Of a DNA stretch of 64,000 nt, positions 11,301 to 26,300 are shown one piece after another. The stretch is from Trogon surrucura (Eukaryota; Chordata; Aves; Trogoniformes; Trogonidae). Each line of letters starts with the position of its first letter. Position 1 is the first letter of the stretch. The notes under the pieces were generated by a model. That model did not search any database and was not told the DNA's origin. It worked only from the letters and a program-made list of their open reading frames with translations. Made by a program: the position numbers and the translations under genes. Location: the NCBI GenBank assembly GCA_020746105.1, contig CM036658.1, forward strand, positions 29,909,099 to 29,973,098. Direction: 5' to 3'.

Positions 11301-14300
11301 ATTTAAAGATGTATTTTTTATTATCTTTCATAGGTATCTATCACGTTATACTATCTAAGATCTCCAGTTCAAAAGGACTTTGTAGATTCTAGTGTTCGTG
11401 AAGCAATTACACAGACTTAACCTTAGTAGTTACAGAGATACAATAGCATGTAATTGCCCACAGTTAGACATGGGTCTGTAAGAGTGAAGTGTACCTACAT
11501 AAAACAGTACTGAAAGTATGTCTAGTACCAAGAGCAGTAATCATGTAGAAAAGAATAAAAATGAGGAAAGGAAATTCAAGCTAAGAATCTTGGGCATAAA
11601 CCTGTTTTTTTCTTCTATAAAAGTACCACAGAAATTTTAATGCCAAGGAAGAATAGATGGATCCTCATACTCTTTCAGGCATTCTCCAAATGATTCTGCC
11701 CATTCAGGCACCTGGATCTCAGCTTACTACATCAGAGGGCTAGTCTGTCTGGAACTTATCTTCTTCCTATTTCCACTTTAACAGCAGTTCTGTTTTCACT
11801 ACAGGGTGAAAGTATTTTTACTTCTTGGCTGAATGTCCAATACAGCTGACAGCCAGCACGCAGAGATGACTTCAGATCACATATCCCTTTTAAAATACTT
11901 TCGAGCAATTTCTCGAGATTCCTGTGGTGTTGGCCAGCAGCGAAGAAGGATTACACTACTCCTATGAATTTCCCTTATGTTTTAATAATTAAAAGAAAAA
12001 TATTTTAGCAAAACTCATCTGCAGAACTTGAAAGCAACTATAGCTTTGAAATTATATATTTCTTTGGAACATGATACGGACCAGAATGTCAAGCGTGTTC
12101 TGTAATTTTACGGTCACAATCAGCGTGGAGCAAATGACGCTTTCTAGTCATTTATCTTATGAACACGGAAATAAAGTGCCTGGATAGCTAAATGCAGTCA
12201 TCTGTATTTGGGGCTGTCTGTGAATCAACTGACAACGGGCAAAAGGTCAGAGGCCTACTCAAATAGTTTGTGTTTCTCTCATGACTTTGTTTTTTAAGAA
12301 CTGTATCTTTGACACACACACAAAAAAAGAAGACAACTATTTCTTCCACTTACTTCTAGGGAAAATGAAAACACCATATATCTCTATATATATCACTTTA
12401 CTAACACAATATGTATTTGGAAGAAAAGCATTCTTAGGAATATGTTTAGAGTCATCAACTCAATTTACTCAGACAAAATGAAGGTTAATAAAATTCGTCA
12501 GATTAAGATAATGGAAAGAATCACATATTTGTCAAGTAACAGGAACTGATAAATACCGAAAAATTATTCAGTATGTCTGATAATTTCAAGACCTACAACA
12601 GTCTTACGTTGTAGCAGTGGTTAGCATCCCACTGGCATATCCTAGACCTATAATAACTGTAACCTCCCTAAAAGAAGATTCTGGGAAAATGCTACAATAT
12701 GTAATAAATTGTTTTGGGACAGGCTGCAGACTTTGGCTCCATCAGTTGGCTTTTGGAGCAGAAAGAACAATTAACAAAGATAATTTAAATCATTAAATGG
12801 ACTACAAATTAGCATGGTGAAGAGTAGTGACTCTACAGCTAATCCTAGTCGCATCACTTCATACTAATTAAATTAGCTGTCTTTCCCAGTATCCTTTCCC
12901 AGTAGAGTAACAGGAGTGACAGAAATTGACACATTATCCTTGGAAAAATGACATTGGACAGGAAGGCAAACAACCTGAGGTGCAAAAATGTGTGTTGTTA
13001 GCCACTTCCATACCTGAAAGTCATACACTCCTCCTCACGGTGGACTCCAGTGCTGTACCACTGAGAGGTGGTGCACAGAACTCTGCCGAGGTGCTCAGTC
13101 ATGCAGTAGCTCTGGTTCACCAAGTCCCTCTAGTCTCCCGGAAACTCAGAGGCCACAAACCCTTGGCACTCCCAACCCTCTGCCTCTTACCTGTGCAGTC
13201 CATGCTACCACAGCACTCACAGTGAAATTACGGCCCTGTGAAGCTCGTAGGACCTACTATGTGCAGCTAAGATAGCACCACCATCTTCCTTCTGTCATAT
13301 GGTGACTGTGCCAGACACAGCTGGTACACAATCTGCCACGCACCCAGGATTTATGCCTGGCATGGAGAGGCCTGCCTACCACCATGGTTGCTTCTTGCAT
13401 AATCCCATGCTTACAGAAGCCCTTGCTAGAAGGTATGCTGACCAGGCTAGAGGCTGACGTTCAGCTCTTCTCTTTTTTCCAACAGATGAACTTATGTGGT
13501 CCAACTCTCACTGGAAAAATATAATATTGTTGAGATGTCTCTGGACTCATGCCATGACTGTGGTTTGATGACCTTTAACTCAGGGGCTTTGCCACAAACT
13601 CCCTTTTGCTGCCCATTCCAAATTATATTTATTAAAGAAAAATATGGTGCGCATGTCTAATGCCTGAGGAAACAATGGATGGACTGACTCCTTTAGAAAA
13701 TGACTCAATAACAGGTCTTCCTTGTAAAAATATTACTCTTGTAACTCTGCCAAGACCAGTGTTCACATGGATTATCTCTCATGTAAGTAATGGTGAAATA
13801 AATTAAAGCTTCAAGGACAGCGCCAACTACACATTTAAATTTTTCTCAAAGTTTTTTCTTCTTAACACAGTTGGGTAAGATAGTTTGGCATCCCTTCAGC
13901 CTCAACATTCCCTCATGTTTGCAAGATGTTGATGGATTATGAAAAAAAGACAATTGACAATATATGCAAACTTTCTTTGGAATTCAGCTAACTAAGAAAA
14001 ATTGGCAGCAATTTATCTATCACGTTTTTAAATTTCATGGGCAGCTGATTGTAACTGGTGTTTCTTAACTGGTACAGCTTCTGTCCTGCTCTGGAAAGAA
14101 TCTAGATAAAGTGTGCCAGATCTGTTTCTGGCAGTAGACAGTACAGCTCACTGAAAAAACCAAAACTTCATTGGATTTAGTTTGTATAAATACCTTTAGA
14201 GATGAGAACAAAGTTAGGCTGAACAAATGAAGGTACGAGTGTAAGCTCACATGAAATTTTCTCTTCCAAACGTTTTCCTCCCAGTAGCAAGCATGACTTT

Positions 14301-17300
14301 CTTGAACCCAGTCCTGACCTGGCTTCTAGCCTCCCTATGATCAGTGCTAGGCTTACGGGCCAAAATTGTTACAGAAGGTGGGACACAATCAATGAGTACA
14401 TCCAGCAGGGACCTAAGTTGCACCGGTAACTTCTGCATAGTAGGTGAGAGGAGAAAAGGCAAAGGAGATCTTTACAAAGCATGAAAACAAGGGTGTTTGT
14501 ATGCCTATGGAAACAGCAGGCAAAAGGGTAGGCTTCTAGCTCTGCAGCCTTCCAATCCTGCTCTCTCTTTTTTGTTCCCCCTCCAGTAAAATCATGCTTG
14601 GACAGGATCAGTTAACAGCAAAAATATGCCACAACAATTGTATAGCATTGAATGGGACTTTCACACTTGTGCAGGAAAGAAAAATAGAATTTTCTTAGTT
14701 CTCTCAGAGCATTTTGCTTGCTCTCTCTTAAAAAGTATGAGAAAAAAAGCATTAACACAAAAATAGTGGCTTTTCTGCATTTACCCTAATGTCTGTCGAA
14801 GAAACTGCGTGATAATGTGGCCCATCTGCCAAACAGATTAGAATAACCAATCACTACTCCTTGCATGGTAGGAGAGAAGGTCCTTTGAAGAGGGGTTATT
14901 GCAAGGTCTACTTAGGAAAAACAGACATTTTGGGAAGAGAATGTGGTGCAATTAAGTGGTGTATGTTTCCCCAGACATTAGCAAAGCACTGAAATACTGT
15001 ACTTCTGTGGTTTCTCATCATTAGATTTATAGATAAGTTAGGTGTGGAACAGTATTGATTTACAGCATACTTTTATATGCAATTTTCAATAAAACTGGCT
15101 AGAGTTAGACAGATGATGTTCAAGTTTCACCACATTTCACTGCCAATATACTGAATTCCTAAACTGTCACAATTTGCCAACATTTTTTGAGATTAGTGTC
15201 TCCTGGAAAGAGAATGTGAACTATCCCAAAATGTTTGACGTTTTTCTGATGTGTCCGAGCAGTCTCCCAGGGATCATGGCAGCTAATCTCCTTAGATGTC
15301 CTTGGGATTGAAAGACTGGCCTAATATGCCAGTTAGTCTTCTCCCAGTCATTGCTTGAAGGTTAAAAACAAAACAAAAAAAGACCTAAGAGGGAAAATAC
15401 TGAAGAAAATACACAGAGTAAGTGGGAAAAGATTTTGCTATATTTGAACTAATTAAAAGCCACAACGTGCTAAACATGCTTTACATTGACATTTTTGTAT
15501 AAGCACTTAAATAATCTACTTGAAAGAACTAAGTAAAAGTCATACCTGGCCATAGCAACCTGCATAATGAATAAGGCTTGGGTGGTCTTTTGAGCAACTT
15601 AATTCTGCAATAGCTTCTGTTTCACTCACCATCCATCGAACACATTCCAACTGACCATTCTAAAAAAATTTTAAAAAATAATAATATTTAAATTCCATGA
15701 AAAGCTTATCAGAATTACTAAAATGTTATGAAATTCCAGTTTGTTTGAAAATGTGTTCTTTCATTTGCTCTCATATAATACACTTGTTTATCTTGCTGTC
15801 CTGGATCCATCATATTTGGCTATCAATTGTAGCAAAAGTGGCAATGTGAAAGTGGTGGTCAAATAGTACATACACAATCTGGTCTCTACTCCCAGATTGT
15901 AAAACCATAGTTTGGTTTCCATCACTTGTAGAGCAAGGCCCAATGCCTAAAGGAGATATTTTGCTGGAGCAGAGTGAATAGCCTCCCTACAAACTCAAGT
16001 TTTCATTGGTCACTAATTAAGTCCATGCTTCCTAAGATGTTCTCACATTTGTAGTAACTAAACACCTAATCCTCATGGATGTGTTATAGATACTGTACAA
16101 ACACAAATACTGAGATGGTTCTTGCCCTGAACATCTTTTACAGCCTAGTCTCAAGATTCCCCAGCTGTTATGCCCACTCCCCGTAGTTTATTATGAAGTG
16201 GGATATAGATACTAAGGAAAACAAATGAACGTTTTCTTCAGATCATGCTTGTGTCCTGGTATAGAGGCATTAACAGCTTCTCTTGCTGCACATACTTTTC
16301 ATTGATGGAACCCTGGTAAATGCAATTTGGCATGAACTACATTCCAGTTTGCTCTTAATTTTTAACTCTCATGTTCATAAAGGCTATTATATTCTTTATA
16401 GCTGAAATAAGTATCTCAATTGCTCAGTCAAAACCTCGGCAAGGTCAACGTACTGTTTATGTGCATAAAATGGAAAAAGCTATCATGAGAAGGAAAGAAA
16501 CATCCATTTCAAGTTTGAGTTTTATTTTTATAAAAACAAGGAGAAGAATGTCATAAAGACCAACCTATTTAAAACTATATGAGAAAAGAAAAACTGGAAT
16601 AAAATTAACTCAATATTTGCCTTATTCCTCCCATATGTAATGTATGTGTATAAACACAAAAATGCACACCATTTTACTTTACTTACTTTCCTCTATTTCT
16701 CTCAATTTCAGTAACAAAAGTAAACCAATGAGACTACTTCTGTTCTTTTATTATGCTAGAAAAATCCTCACTATCATATTTCAGTTCAAATATTACTGAG
16801 CATGACTAACTAATACTTTTAAATTTTGTCTTCTTTTGTATCACAACTAAAATATTTTTGTATTTTAAAGTTAAGGCAAAGAATTATTAAAATCAAGTAC
16901 CTGCTAAATACGGTAATTTTGCTAGTGTGGAAAGGATTTCTCTGCAGTTAGTTAAAATAAACTATCAATATAACAGTACAACTGGCCATAATATACCATC
17001 TCATTTTCACTCTCCAGCTCATAGCTCAAGGTCAGAAGTAGGTCTTGAATCAAAGGAATTAGTTTTAATTAATTCATTCCTTACAGGGAAATGCTATGCA
17101 TCATTACTAAATTGTTGAAATTCTCTTCCACAGAAATTTATGTCCCTGCATACAGGTTTCCTTCTGTTCTGAAGGTTATACTCACATGATATAACATTAT
17201 GGGAGTTATGATGATATAAAGTAAGAGCAAGAAGAATAAAGTCCATTCCATTTGTATGCAAAACCACTTTGGGAGTAAGGATCAAGAGCAACAAAATTTA

Positions 17301-20300
17301 GTCATGTCAGATTAAGGCCATCACAAAATTTTGCAATGATTCAGCCACGCAGGTCATCATTCAAAACACTTGGGCCTGAGCACCCTCACTTCCGTGAAGA
17401 ACTCCATTACATTTACACACTTTTCTGTGATGTCAAAGCATGGTCAAGTATTACAGAAACCAAAGGAAGCAATTATCAAAAAAGCCAGCCTTTCTGGAGA
17501 AAAAGAAAAAACTTTTTACTGGCTTATAAACACATCATATACCTAGGCTGAAAAAAAAACAAGAATACAATTTCCAACTAAAATTTTAAGACTTTAAACT
17601 GGCAGACTAACTATTCAGTTTGGATATGTGCCAAGGAACTGAAGCCAAATACCATACTTTTACAATAGCATTTCATTAGATATCAGTTTAATTTTATATT
17701 CATATGGCTTGTCCCAGGAAAAAAAAATAATTAAAAAACAACCCTGAAACCTGCACCAGGGCCCTAGGTCACTAAAATCATGTCTCAAAGATGCAAACCT
17801 GCAGGTTGGAATCTACCAGTGCTCTGTCAGTTTCTAAAGTTTTCCCAAGAAATAAACAACAATAAAACCCTGGAAGAAACAGAAACTCTTCTATTATACT
17901 TCACCCCTTTCCTTGTTTCTTTGTATGGTACTTAGTGGTTAGAAGGAATGGCACTCAACCATTCAGTCTCACTTATTAAAGAACCAGAACCAGTATGATT
18001 AAATTATCAGCCTTCCTGTACACCACTATGCTTTATTTTAGTGCAGCAACACCAGCAATTTTCACATTTTCCTACATAATAGGTTTCCCTGTAAGCTTTG
18101 ACATTAATTTCTGTAGTTTCTGTCAGGTTGTTCTGTAAATGTACATTTTAACTTTGGTGAGATTGTTCTAGAAAACCAAGAAGTATCACCTCCATATGTG
18201 GATCAGAGGGCTTTTTTTATGCTTTGTTTTACAAGATTATTCTTGTATTTGTAAAAAATCAAGAAACTGTTATGGTCTTTAAAGAAACAGCAGAGTCTGA
18301 GTTAAATGAGAGTTTCTTAAAATACAACAACCTTTTTTAGAGTCAGTTAAGATTTCAGAAAGAACATCTATGCATTGACAGCAACATACAAAATGTCAGT
18401 GTTTTACAGCTGATACTGTATTCTGCACAGTAATTTATTTTCTTATGTGGTACCAGCTAACAGTTCTTTTTGTGCTCACTTAACAAAATGCTTGAAAAAT
18501 AATATCCTGCTGGATGTATTACTTACTGTCATCACAGAAAGAAACTAAATGACCTCTTATGCCACATTACAGTAAAGACAGAGACTAAGTTACCTTTATT
18601 GCTAATCCAGCTGGAGTTAGCTGCTCAATGTTTCGTTCATTCAAACAGTCTTCACCCATCAAAGAAGTGAGATGCTGCAGGCATTCTGTATGTCCCTTTG
18701 ATGCTGCTACATGCAACAGATTGTTGTCACATTCATCATGGATCTTATCCAGATTATCTGCTGCTAAATGTGGCTGTTAAAAAAAAAACACATTATGTCA
18801 GTTATAACTAAGGATAAAAAGATATGCAGAACATTAAACCTCACAGCCCAAGACAAAAGTCAAATACAAAAATGATTCCCCACAGACATGTTCTTTTATA
18901 ACTCAAATGCAGGAGATTTTCACTTCACTATACAGAACCTGGTTACTCTCAGCAAAACGTTAGAGGTGGGATGCTCACTGGCTTGATTTACCATGTAATT
19001 GCTCTCCTTCTCATGCAATTGTCATGCAACAGTGAAAGATCTTGAGTAGCTTTAAACCTTTGTACTACTGTGATCAAAGAACTAGCTGCAAAAATATCCT
19101 AATTTTCATAATTTCTGTCAATTTTACAAATTGTTTCTCTCTTTTTTTGCCCTTTTTTTTTTTTTGCATTATATTTGTTACTAATCGAACAAAAAACACC
19201 CATGACTTCTAAAAGAATTTTCTGATGAATTTTGTTCATCACAAAAGTGGTAGCTTGTGTTAAGTGCAGTCTAAAATGTAGTTAAAACATGTGACAGAAT
19301 ACTTTTATTTCATAGCTTGTTTCCATGAAAAAAATTGGTTGGAATATTTACCCAAAGTACTACACAACCATGATATAATACATCACTTCTGTCCAAATCC
19401 AATTTTGAGACAAAACAATTGAACTGAGAAACTCCAGAAGGAAAATGGAAGAAGTAAGCCAGAGTTAAGAAGCAGCAATGATAAGTTCCTAGAATTGTGC
19501 AGACTTGCCAAAGTACTACCCAATGAGTTTACTTCATTCAGATGTTTTGATCTGCTTGGAAAAATATATGCATTTTCCTTCCGTCTACCTAGCTATGATG
19601 ACCTCTTTTTTCTTATTTCAGAGTGAATTTAATCTGCTTTTATTTTTTACTGAGCAATTGAATATTCTCTTCTGCCTCTGTTCAGTCTTTGAATATCTGC
19701 CTTTGTTCTTGTTGCTATGCTAATAGTGTGCCTTTGTGCTTGAGCTAGACTAGTAAACAGAGAAGCTAACAAAAATCTAACAAAACCAGTTCTTATACAT
19801 ACACTGTGCCTCCATCAGCCACTCTGAGTGGAGATCACATGCTCTGCATCATTCTGTTAACTTGCACCTAGTTACTCTGGAAACCATCGTGGATAGTGCC
19901 TGATCACAGTGCTGGAATTTACTAAAACACTTCATAAGGGTCAGAGGCCAATGAGGCTTTAGAGAAAGCTCCTGCCCGAGAATGCTGCCGCAATAAGACA
20001 GCATAAACACTCTTGAATAATAATTAGAACACAACAGAAGCCCCTCTGTTCCCGTCATAAACCCCTAAATAACAACTGAGGTAAACTAGCAATAATCAAA
20101 CAAAGCAACCCACAAATGTTGTGAAAGGGAAAACTTGATTAAGATTTAAATTCAGTATTTAAGTGATCTCAATAGTTAAAACATCTGCCTTCTATATGAT
20201 TTCAGTGTACTGCATAAACTTGCAATCTTGGCCACGTTTACATCAAACTATGCTATGTATTTGATTTAAAGATTTGATTTAAAGATCAAAACTTTCGATT

Positions 20301-23300
20301 TGGAAGCCCATATGCTCAATTTCTACGGAGCGCACAAGATAAAAAGGGTAGCAGTTCAAAATATGCACTTCATCAGCTTTGCTGGCTTAATAAACCTCAT
20401 CCAAGATTGCCCTTATTCTACATGTTTTATGAAAAAGATTATACTTACCAGTAAAGATATTTGGCCTTCCTTTACAATGTTTAAGATGCTTTTAATTTTT
20501 TTCACCTCTTCGCTCCTCTCTTCTGGGCCCCCTGAACTGCTCCAGTTCATACCCAGTTCCTCTAGCTGCTTGCTTTCTGCCACTGCCGTCTGCAGGTGGA
20601 AAGTCCTCAGGTGGCAGTTTGGCACTGTCTTCTCAGTTTGGTGGGCATGAGGATCAACAAATGTCCTGCTGAGGAAGCCCCTGCCCTGGGCTTCAGACTC
20701 ATGGGCTGAACTACACTTAACTAAGGGCTGGGAAAGCTCTAATTCTTCTGTTAAATGCTTGTGCTGCTCAAGGACAATGGGCTGCGCTTTTCTCGGCTGA
20801 GAGCCTTTCACAGGGGACAGCACACAGAACTGCGTCCCGCCAGCGGGTGAGCTCTCTGTGCTCCCTACAGAGCAGGTCTTGCCGCTAAGACCGTTCACTG
20901 TCGAACATACACCCAACAGTTTTTTCTCAGGAATGACCTTTGTAAAAGGAACAAGTTGCTGGCTTGACTTAATGTAAGGCACATCCAAAATTTCATCCAT
21001 ATCCAGGTCATAGTGCTCCAGCTCCCCAAGCAGAACAGCAGGCTCGATGTTTTTGCTTTTAAGGCTCTCTCCTTCTCCTGGACTCTGGTCATCATTTGGA
21101 GGTGCAGATTGAGATTCGCTGCCTTTCTGGTATTCTCCCTTCTGGTTCTTCTGGTCATCACTTTCATTGTTCTCAGAGCTTTCTGGCTGGTGCTTTAACG
21201 GGGAAACCCTCTTCACTGGTCTGAATTTATTGCATACATCTGCAATTCCTGTTGGTTTTTGTGCATTTCCGATAAGAGTTGAGACTCCACAGTTCCAGCT
21301 GCTGCTGGAAACTAGAGACAGAGGAATGTGACTTAGAAGTGATTACTACCAGACGTGTGACATGATATAGCATGCTTTAAAGATACACCTGGCCAAACAC
21401 AGAAAACAAGAACTACATGACAACATACCGCATTCTTATCTAAGCAGATTTAATGGCATCTCTATCAAAACAGCTGAAAAATTTGACACTCCAGAAAAGA
21501 AACTTTCTTCAAACAGGACATACTTCATAGCCAATTACAAATAAATCAGTTTTAATCAAGTAGTAGACATCAATAAGAGCTTAGTGGTGTTTATGGTTGT
21601 CCTGTCCAACTATGTTAGTTTGTATTACACTTTTTTTATTGCACGGAGATGCATCGTAAGAGTAGGATTATGTTCTAGGAGGTCAACAAAAGTGTTAATT
21701 AAAACTTTTAAGTGGACTTGTTTTAACAACAGTAACAACAATTTAGTTTTTAAGGCCTGTTATCTATGGAAAATGTATTTTTCGTATAAGAACTGGAAAT
21801 TCATATGAACAGTGACCGAGAGCTGGGACTGTTCAGCCTGGAGGAGAGAAAGGTCAGGAGAAATCTTATTCTTTTGTATAATTACATGATGGAAGGCTAT
21901 GGAGAAAAGGGAGCGAGGCTCGTCTCCATGGTGCCCAATGACAAGACAAGAGGCAATGGGCACATTGAAATTCCATCTGAACACAAGAGAGCACTTTTCT
22001 ACCATGAAGCTCGTCAACCACTGACACAGGCTGCCCAGAGACATTGTGGAGTCTCCATCTGTGGAGATACTCAAAATCTGATTGGACACAGCCCTGGGCT
22101 TGACCTGCTCTTTCTGACCCTGCTTAAGCATGCCCTTTGGACTAAATGATCTCCAGTGGTCCCTGCTGACCTTAATGTTTTTGTGATTCTCTGATCTGAA
22201 AACTAAAGCCTACTTATTCAGGTATGATGTCTCCTTTCTCACTTCTCTCTCTGTAGACCCTCTCCATCTAACTTTCCACCTCATATATATAACCTGTACA
22301 TACACACACAAACACACACACAGACACAGTCTGGACCTTCCAGACCAGTATTTCAATGCACTGCAGGATATAGAATTTCACCAGTGAATCTGACTTGCAG
22401 AGAAGACAGGGAGCTCAAGTCGCCTGAACTCTAAATCCTACTGAACTGGAACTCAATCTGACTGAACTTGTGCTCTTTCACACAGTCCCAGCTGGTGATA
22501 TTTATGATTTCCCTAATCAGCAGAACTCTGGCAAAGAGTTTTCCTCATTTTGTTATTTTCAGTACAGCACTAAACCCACTAAAGCCTTTAGCCAGTTTCT
22601 ATGCCCTTTTCAATACACACTAAGAGTTAACGCATTCTGAAAGTCAAGAATAGTGTTTAAATATAACAGATTTATTACACTTGCTAACTGTGTATCAGTG
22701 GGATCTAATTTGTGGTCAAAACACTCAAGTAGCCATGAACACCTTTCTAAAGAAACAGATACACACACTTTCAGTGCAACATTCATGTCTGAAGTGAAAG
22801 ATTAGTATGGCTTAGTAGTTACAAACGCCTGAAAATTACCTTAATACTTCTGGAAGCGCTGAAGAATACATTTCCGAAGAAGAAATAAAAATAATAATAA
22901 TCAAAAGGCATGTAACTTAGCCAGCCAATACAAAGAACGCACTGTACTGACTTATTTATGCATTGTATAAGATTCTAGGTTCAAAGGCCTACACTTTTAT
23001 GTTGGTTTTATTTACATGTGAAATTTTTTCCAAGTGATACAGGGAAATGGATACCATATGTTTCCCAGCTGTTTTGTTCTGACAGGAACTATTAAGCACT
23101 CAGTATGGAAACGAATTCTGTCTGAGTTTTACGAAAACACTGCTTTCAACACAGGGGTCTAGACAGAGGAAAAGGCATCAACATTTTGTTTGTCGTCACT
23201 TTATTTAAGCTTACATTTATTTTGTTGCTTGGTTTTCACTTTCTAAACTCAATAACACACATTTATATAAACCACTGGAGATAACATTGCAAAATCAGAC

Positions 23301-26300
23301 ACTGCAAAGAAGCTACAACCTTTGTCACAAATCTGTCTCAAATCATTGTAAAGTCATGTATTTCTCTTCTTCTTCATTACAGTTAGAGCAAAGTAAGGTA
23401 ATGCAATTTTTTTTTTCACTGTTTTTCTTCCCAACATGTCCTTACAAGCAGTGTTTGTCCAGACAATGAACTAGAACTCCAAGAACAGTTAGCAATATTT
23501 TTACTGACTTACAAACATGACTTTTTTACTTATCTGGGATGATGAATGTACACTGCACTTAATAAAAGACTTGAATATTAGCATTTAACCACACAGCAGT
23601 AAGGAAGGAAGAAAGTCAGACCAGTATACACCATCCTTCTTTGTGCTATTTTCTACTTAGGTGATGTGTAGTCTGTATCAGTGCTAAGGCAGTTACAGCA
23701 TGGTCTCTCCACACACAACAGCGAAACCATAGGCCAGAGTGGGCCAGGGCACAGTTTCTGTCTCTTCAGTTCTGCTTTCAGATGCTTGTTCCCTGAAGAA
23801 GCAAAAGCAAGTGCTGCCCATATCCTCCAAAGCATCAACACAGCAGGAGCTGTGTGAGCCGTCTTCAACAGCTGCTCCACGGGAAAAGCCTCTTCCTCAT
23901 CTATCCATACTTATGAACTCGGGCAGGAGCCATTAAAAGTCTGGGTCAAATAAACTCTGCGTGATTCTTTTATAAACAACAGTAAAGGATGTTCGGAGCT
24001 TAAGGCAGGGGACTACAGAGGGGAGCAGCTAGTTGGATTCCAGAATCTGACAAATAAGTCCGGTATAATCTCAGATAAACCATATCTCTTCTGTGCACCA
24101 GTATTTCAAATGTAAAAAGGTGCTGACAATTTTTTTTTCCAACTATGTTGTTAACATTATTTCTTTAACTTTTATTGATTAATATGAGAGATTTGGAAAA
24201 TCCTGTCATGTTGCTGAAGTAAAAAGGGAGAGTGACAAAAACACTGGGGTAACTTCCTTTCCATCAGCAAAGAAGTGCTGTGCTGCCTGATAGACCTGTG
24301 GAGTCAAACCATCTTCTTCGCACTAAACAAAACAGTATCTGATGAAAAGCAGCAAGGGTCAAATTTGCAAAAGTAGTTCTTCACTGTATACTGTGCTCTA
24401 TGCTCTTCTTGAAGAAAAAAAAATAAAATGTGAATAAAGAGGCCTACGGGCTTATTTATAGGTTTGGGGTGTTGGGGTTTGGGGGTTTCTTGGTTAGTTT
24501 GGTCAGGTTCGCTTTTTAAATTTATGTATATAGATGTCCTATAACTACTGGTGAACAACAATCAGAAAAGGGAACAATTAGGAAGCAACTTATCTTGCAA
24601 TTTAATCACTTCATCACACTTTATTTCAGGAATCAATATTTACCTCGAACTTTCTAAAAAAGATTGTTATAGCATGTTTCCAATTAGAAGCATCTGTTGC
24701 CTTCAGAGAATTCTTCAACATCATCTCTGTATCTAGGGCATTGGGAAGTAAGAAGGGGAGTTTTAACTAGTTTACAAGCATCTGTAGAATTATAGGGTAA
24801 CTATATGAATTTTGTCCAAACATCAAGACTATCTCAAGCACAGATGAAACTTTACCCTTGTGACAGGCAGTTTCTGTTATACTTACAATCTAATGCCAAA
24901 TATCAAAATACCTTTAAATTGTCCTGAGTATAATGAAAATAACAAAGAACTCAGCTTTTACTTCAGCTTTATAAGGAAACTACTACTGAAAATCATTGCT
25001 GGTGTGTGTGCAAAAGCCTGTCTCCCTGGCATATAGATACAGTAGCATTCTTTAAATGGTAATGGTTTCATGAAGTTTACAGCCCTGGTGACACAAATAG
25101 AAGGTGGCAAAAGGGTATCTATCATGCATCAGTATCATTGTAAAGTAAACTGAACATACCGGAGAGTGGTATTTGTAGATACTGCTGTGCTAGATCTTCG
25201 TGAACCCAGAATGACTCACACTCAGCACGGACTGACTGAAGAAACGGTCAAACTCCTAACAGTGTGTTTCTGTCACCATCACCATGGACTCATTTAGGTT
25301 TACATTTTGACAATGTTCTGTCCTCATGACTGGTGTTATTGAACAGCTGGGACATAAAACAGGCAGTGGTGCAGGCAAGCAGAAAAGTGGATGTAAAGAT
25401 CTGAGTCATTTGCAGATCAAAAGGCAACAGGCTCCAAGCTGCTCTACTAGGTCACTTGACACCTACACACTGGTTTAACGGGGATGAAAAAGAGTATCAG
25501 TTCACTCCTGTTCTTCTGTCTGTGGGAACCAATGATCCAGATTATTATGATACATCCTTCAATTACATCTGTGAGCCTTTTTAGCTTGCTATCTCTATAA
25601 ACTCCATAATTGTGCAGTCACAAAACACCATAACACTGAATAATGGAGAAGAATATGCTGCTTGGGCTCTGGAGCTGAGAGTCCTGGGATATGGTAAGAC
25701 CACTGATTTTATTATGTCTAACAGATCTTTCAACCGTCTATGAACCTCTGAGGTTGAAACAGTTATTTCTTGCTGACAGATAAGTGTGAGCATTATTGTT
25801 GCTTCCCTAATAACACTTCTTAAATGTAACTTAGTTGCATTGTTCACAATTATACAAAGAGAGGCAACCAAAAGAGACTTCTAGGCACTGAGGCAGATGC
25901 TACAAGGATCAGGTGCTCAGCTTGTGTTTACCTGAATTCCTTCAATTGCAAGGAAAAATACTGAGAGGTTCAAAAAAACCCAAGAGACTAATACTTGGCT
26001 TAAAGGGTGGTGCCAACAGTCCAATTTTGGGTTTTTAACCATGGGGCGGTCTACACAGCACCTGGCCTACTGAAACAAGACGAGGTTCAGATAACTGTAA
26101 GGGGATCCTGGGTCATGAGCTGACGTGGCTCATTGAGACATCTTTAAACTAGTTATGAAGGGGGAAGGGGTTACAACCATATCATATGAAGACAACCTGG
26201 GAAAGGCATAACAACATTGGGAGCAAAATCATTAGCCCAGCTGAAGTGCAACTGCACTTCATCAGGGGCTTCAGGTACTTCATCAGGGGCCCAGCTCAAA

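Noticed and set aside
12926-13225. 99-codon ORF in a slightly GC-richer part of intron 6
   Set aside because: No recognisable domain, no splice context and no repeat match.
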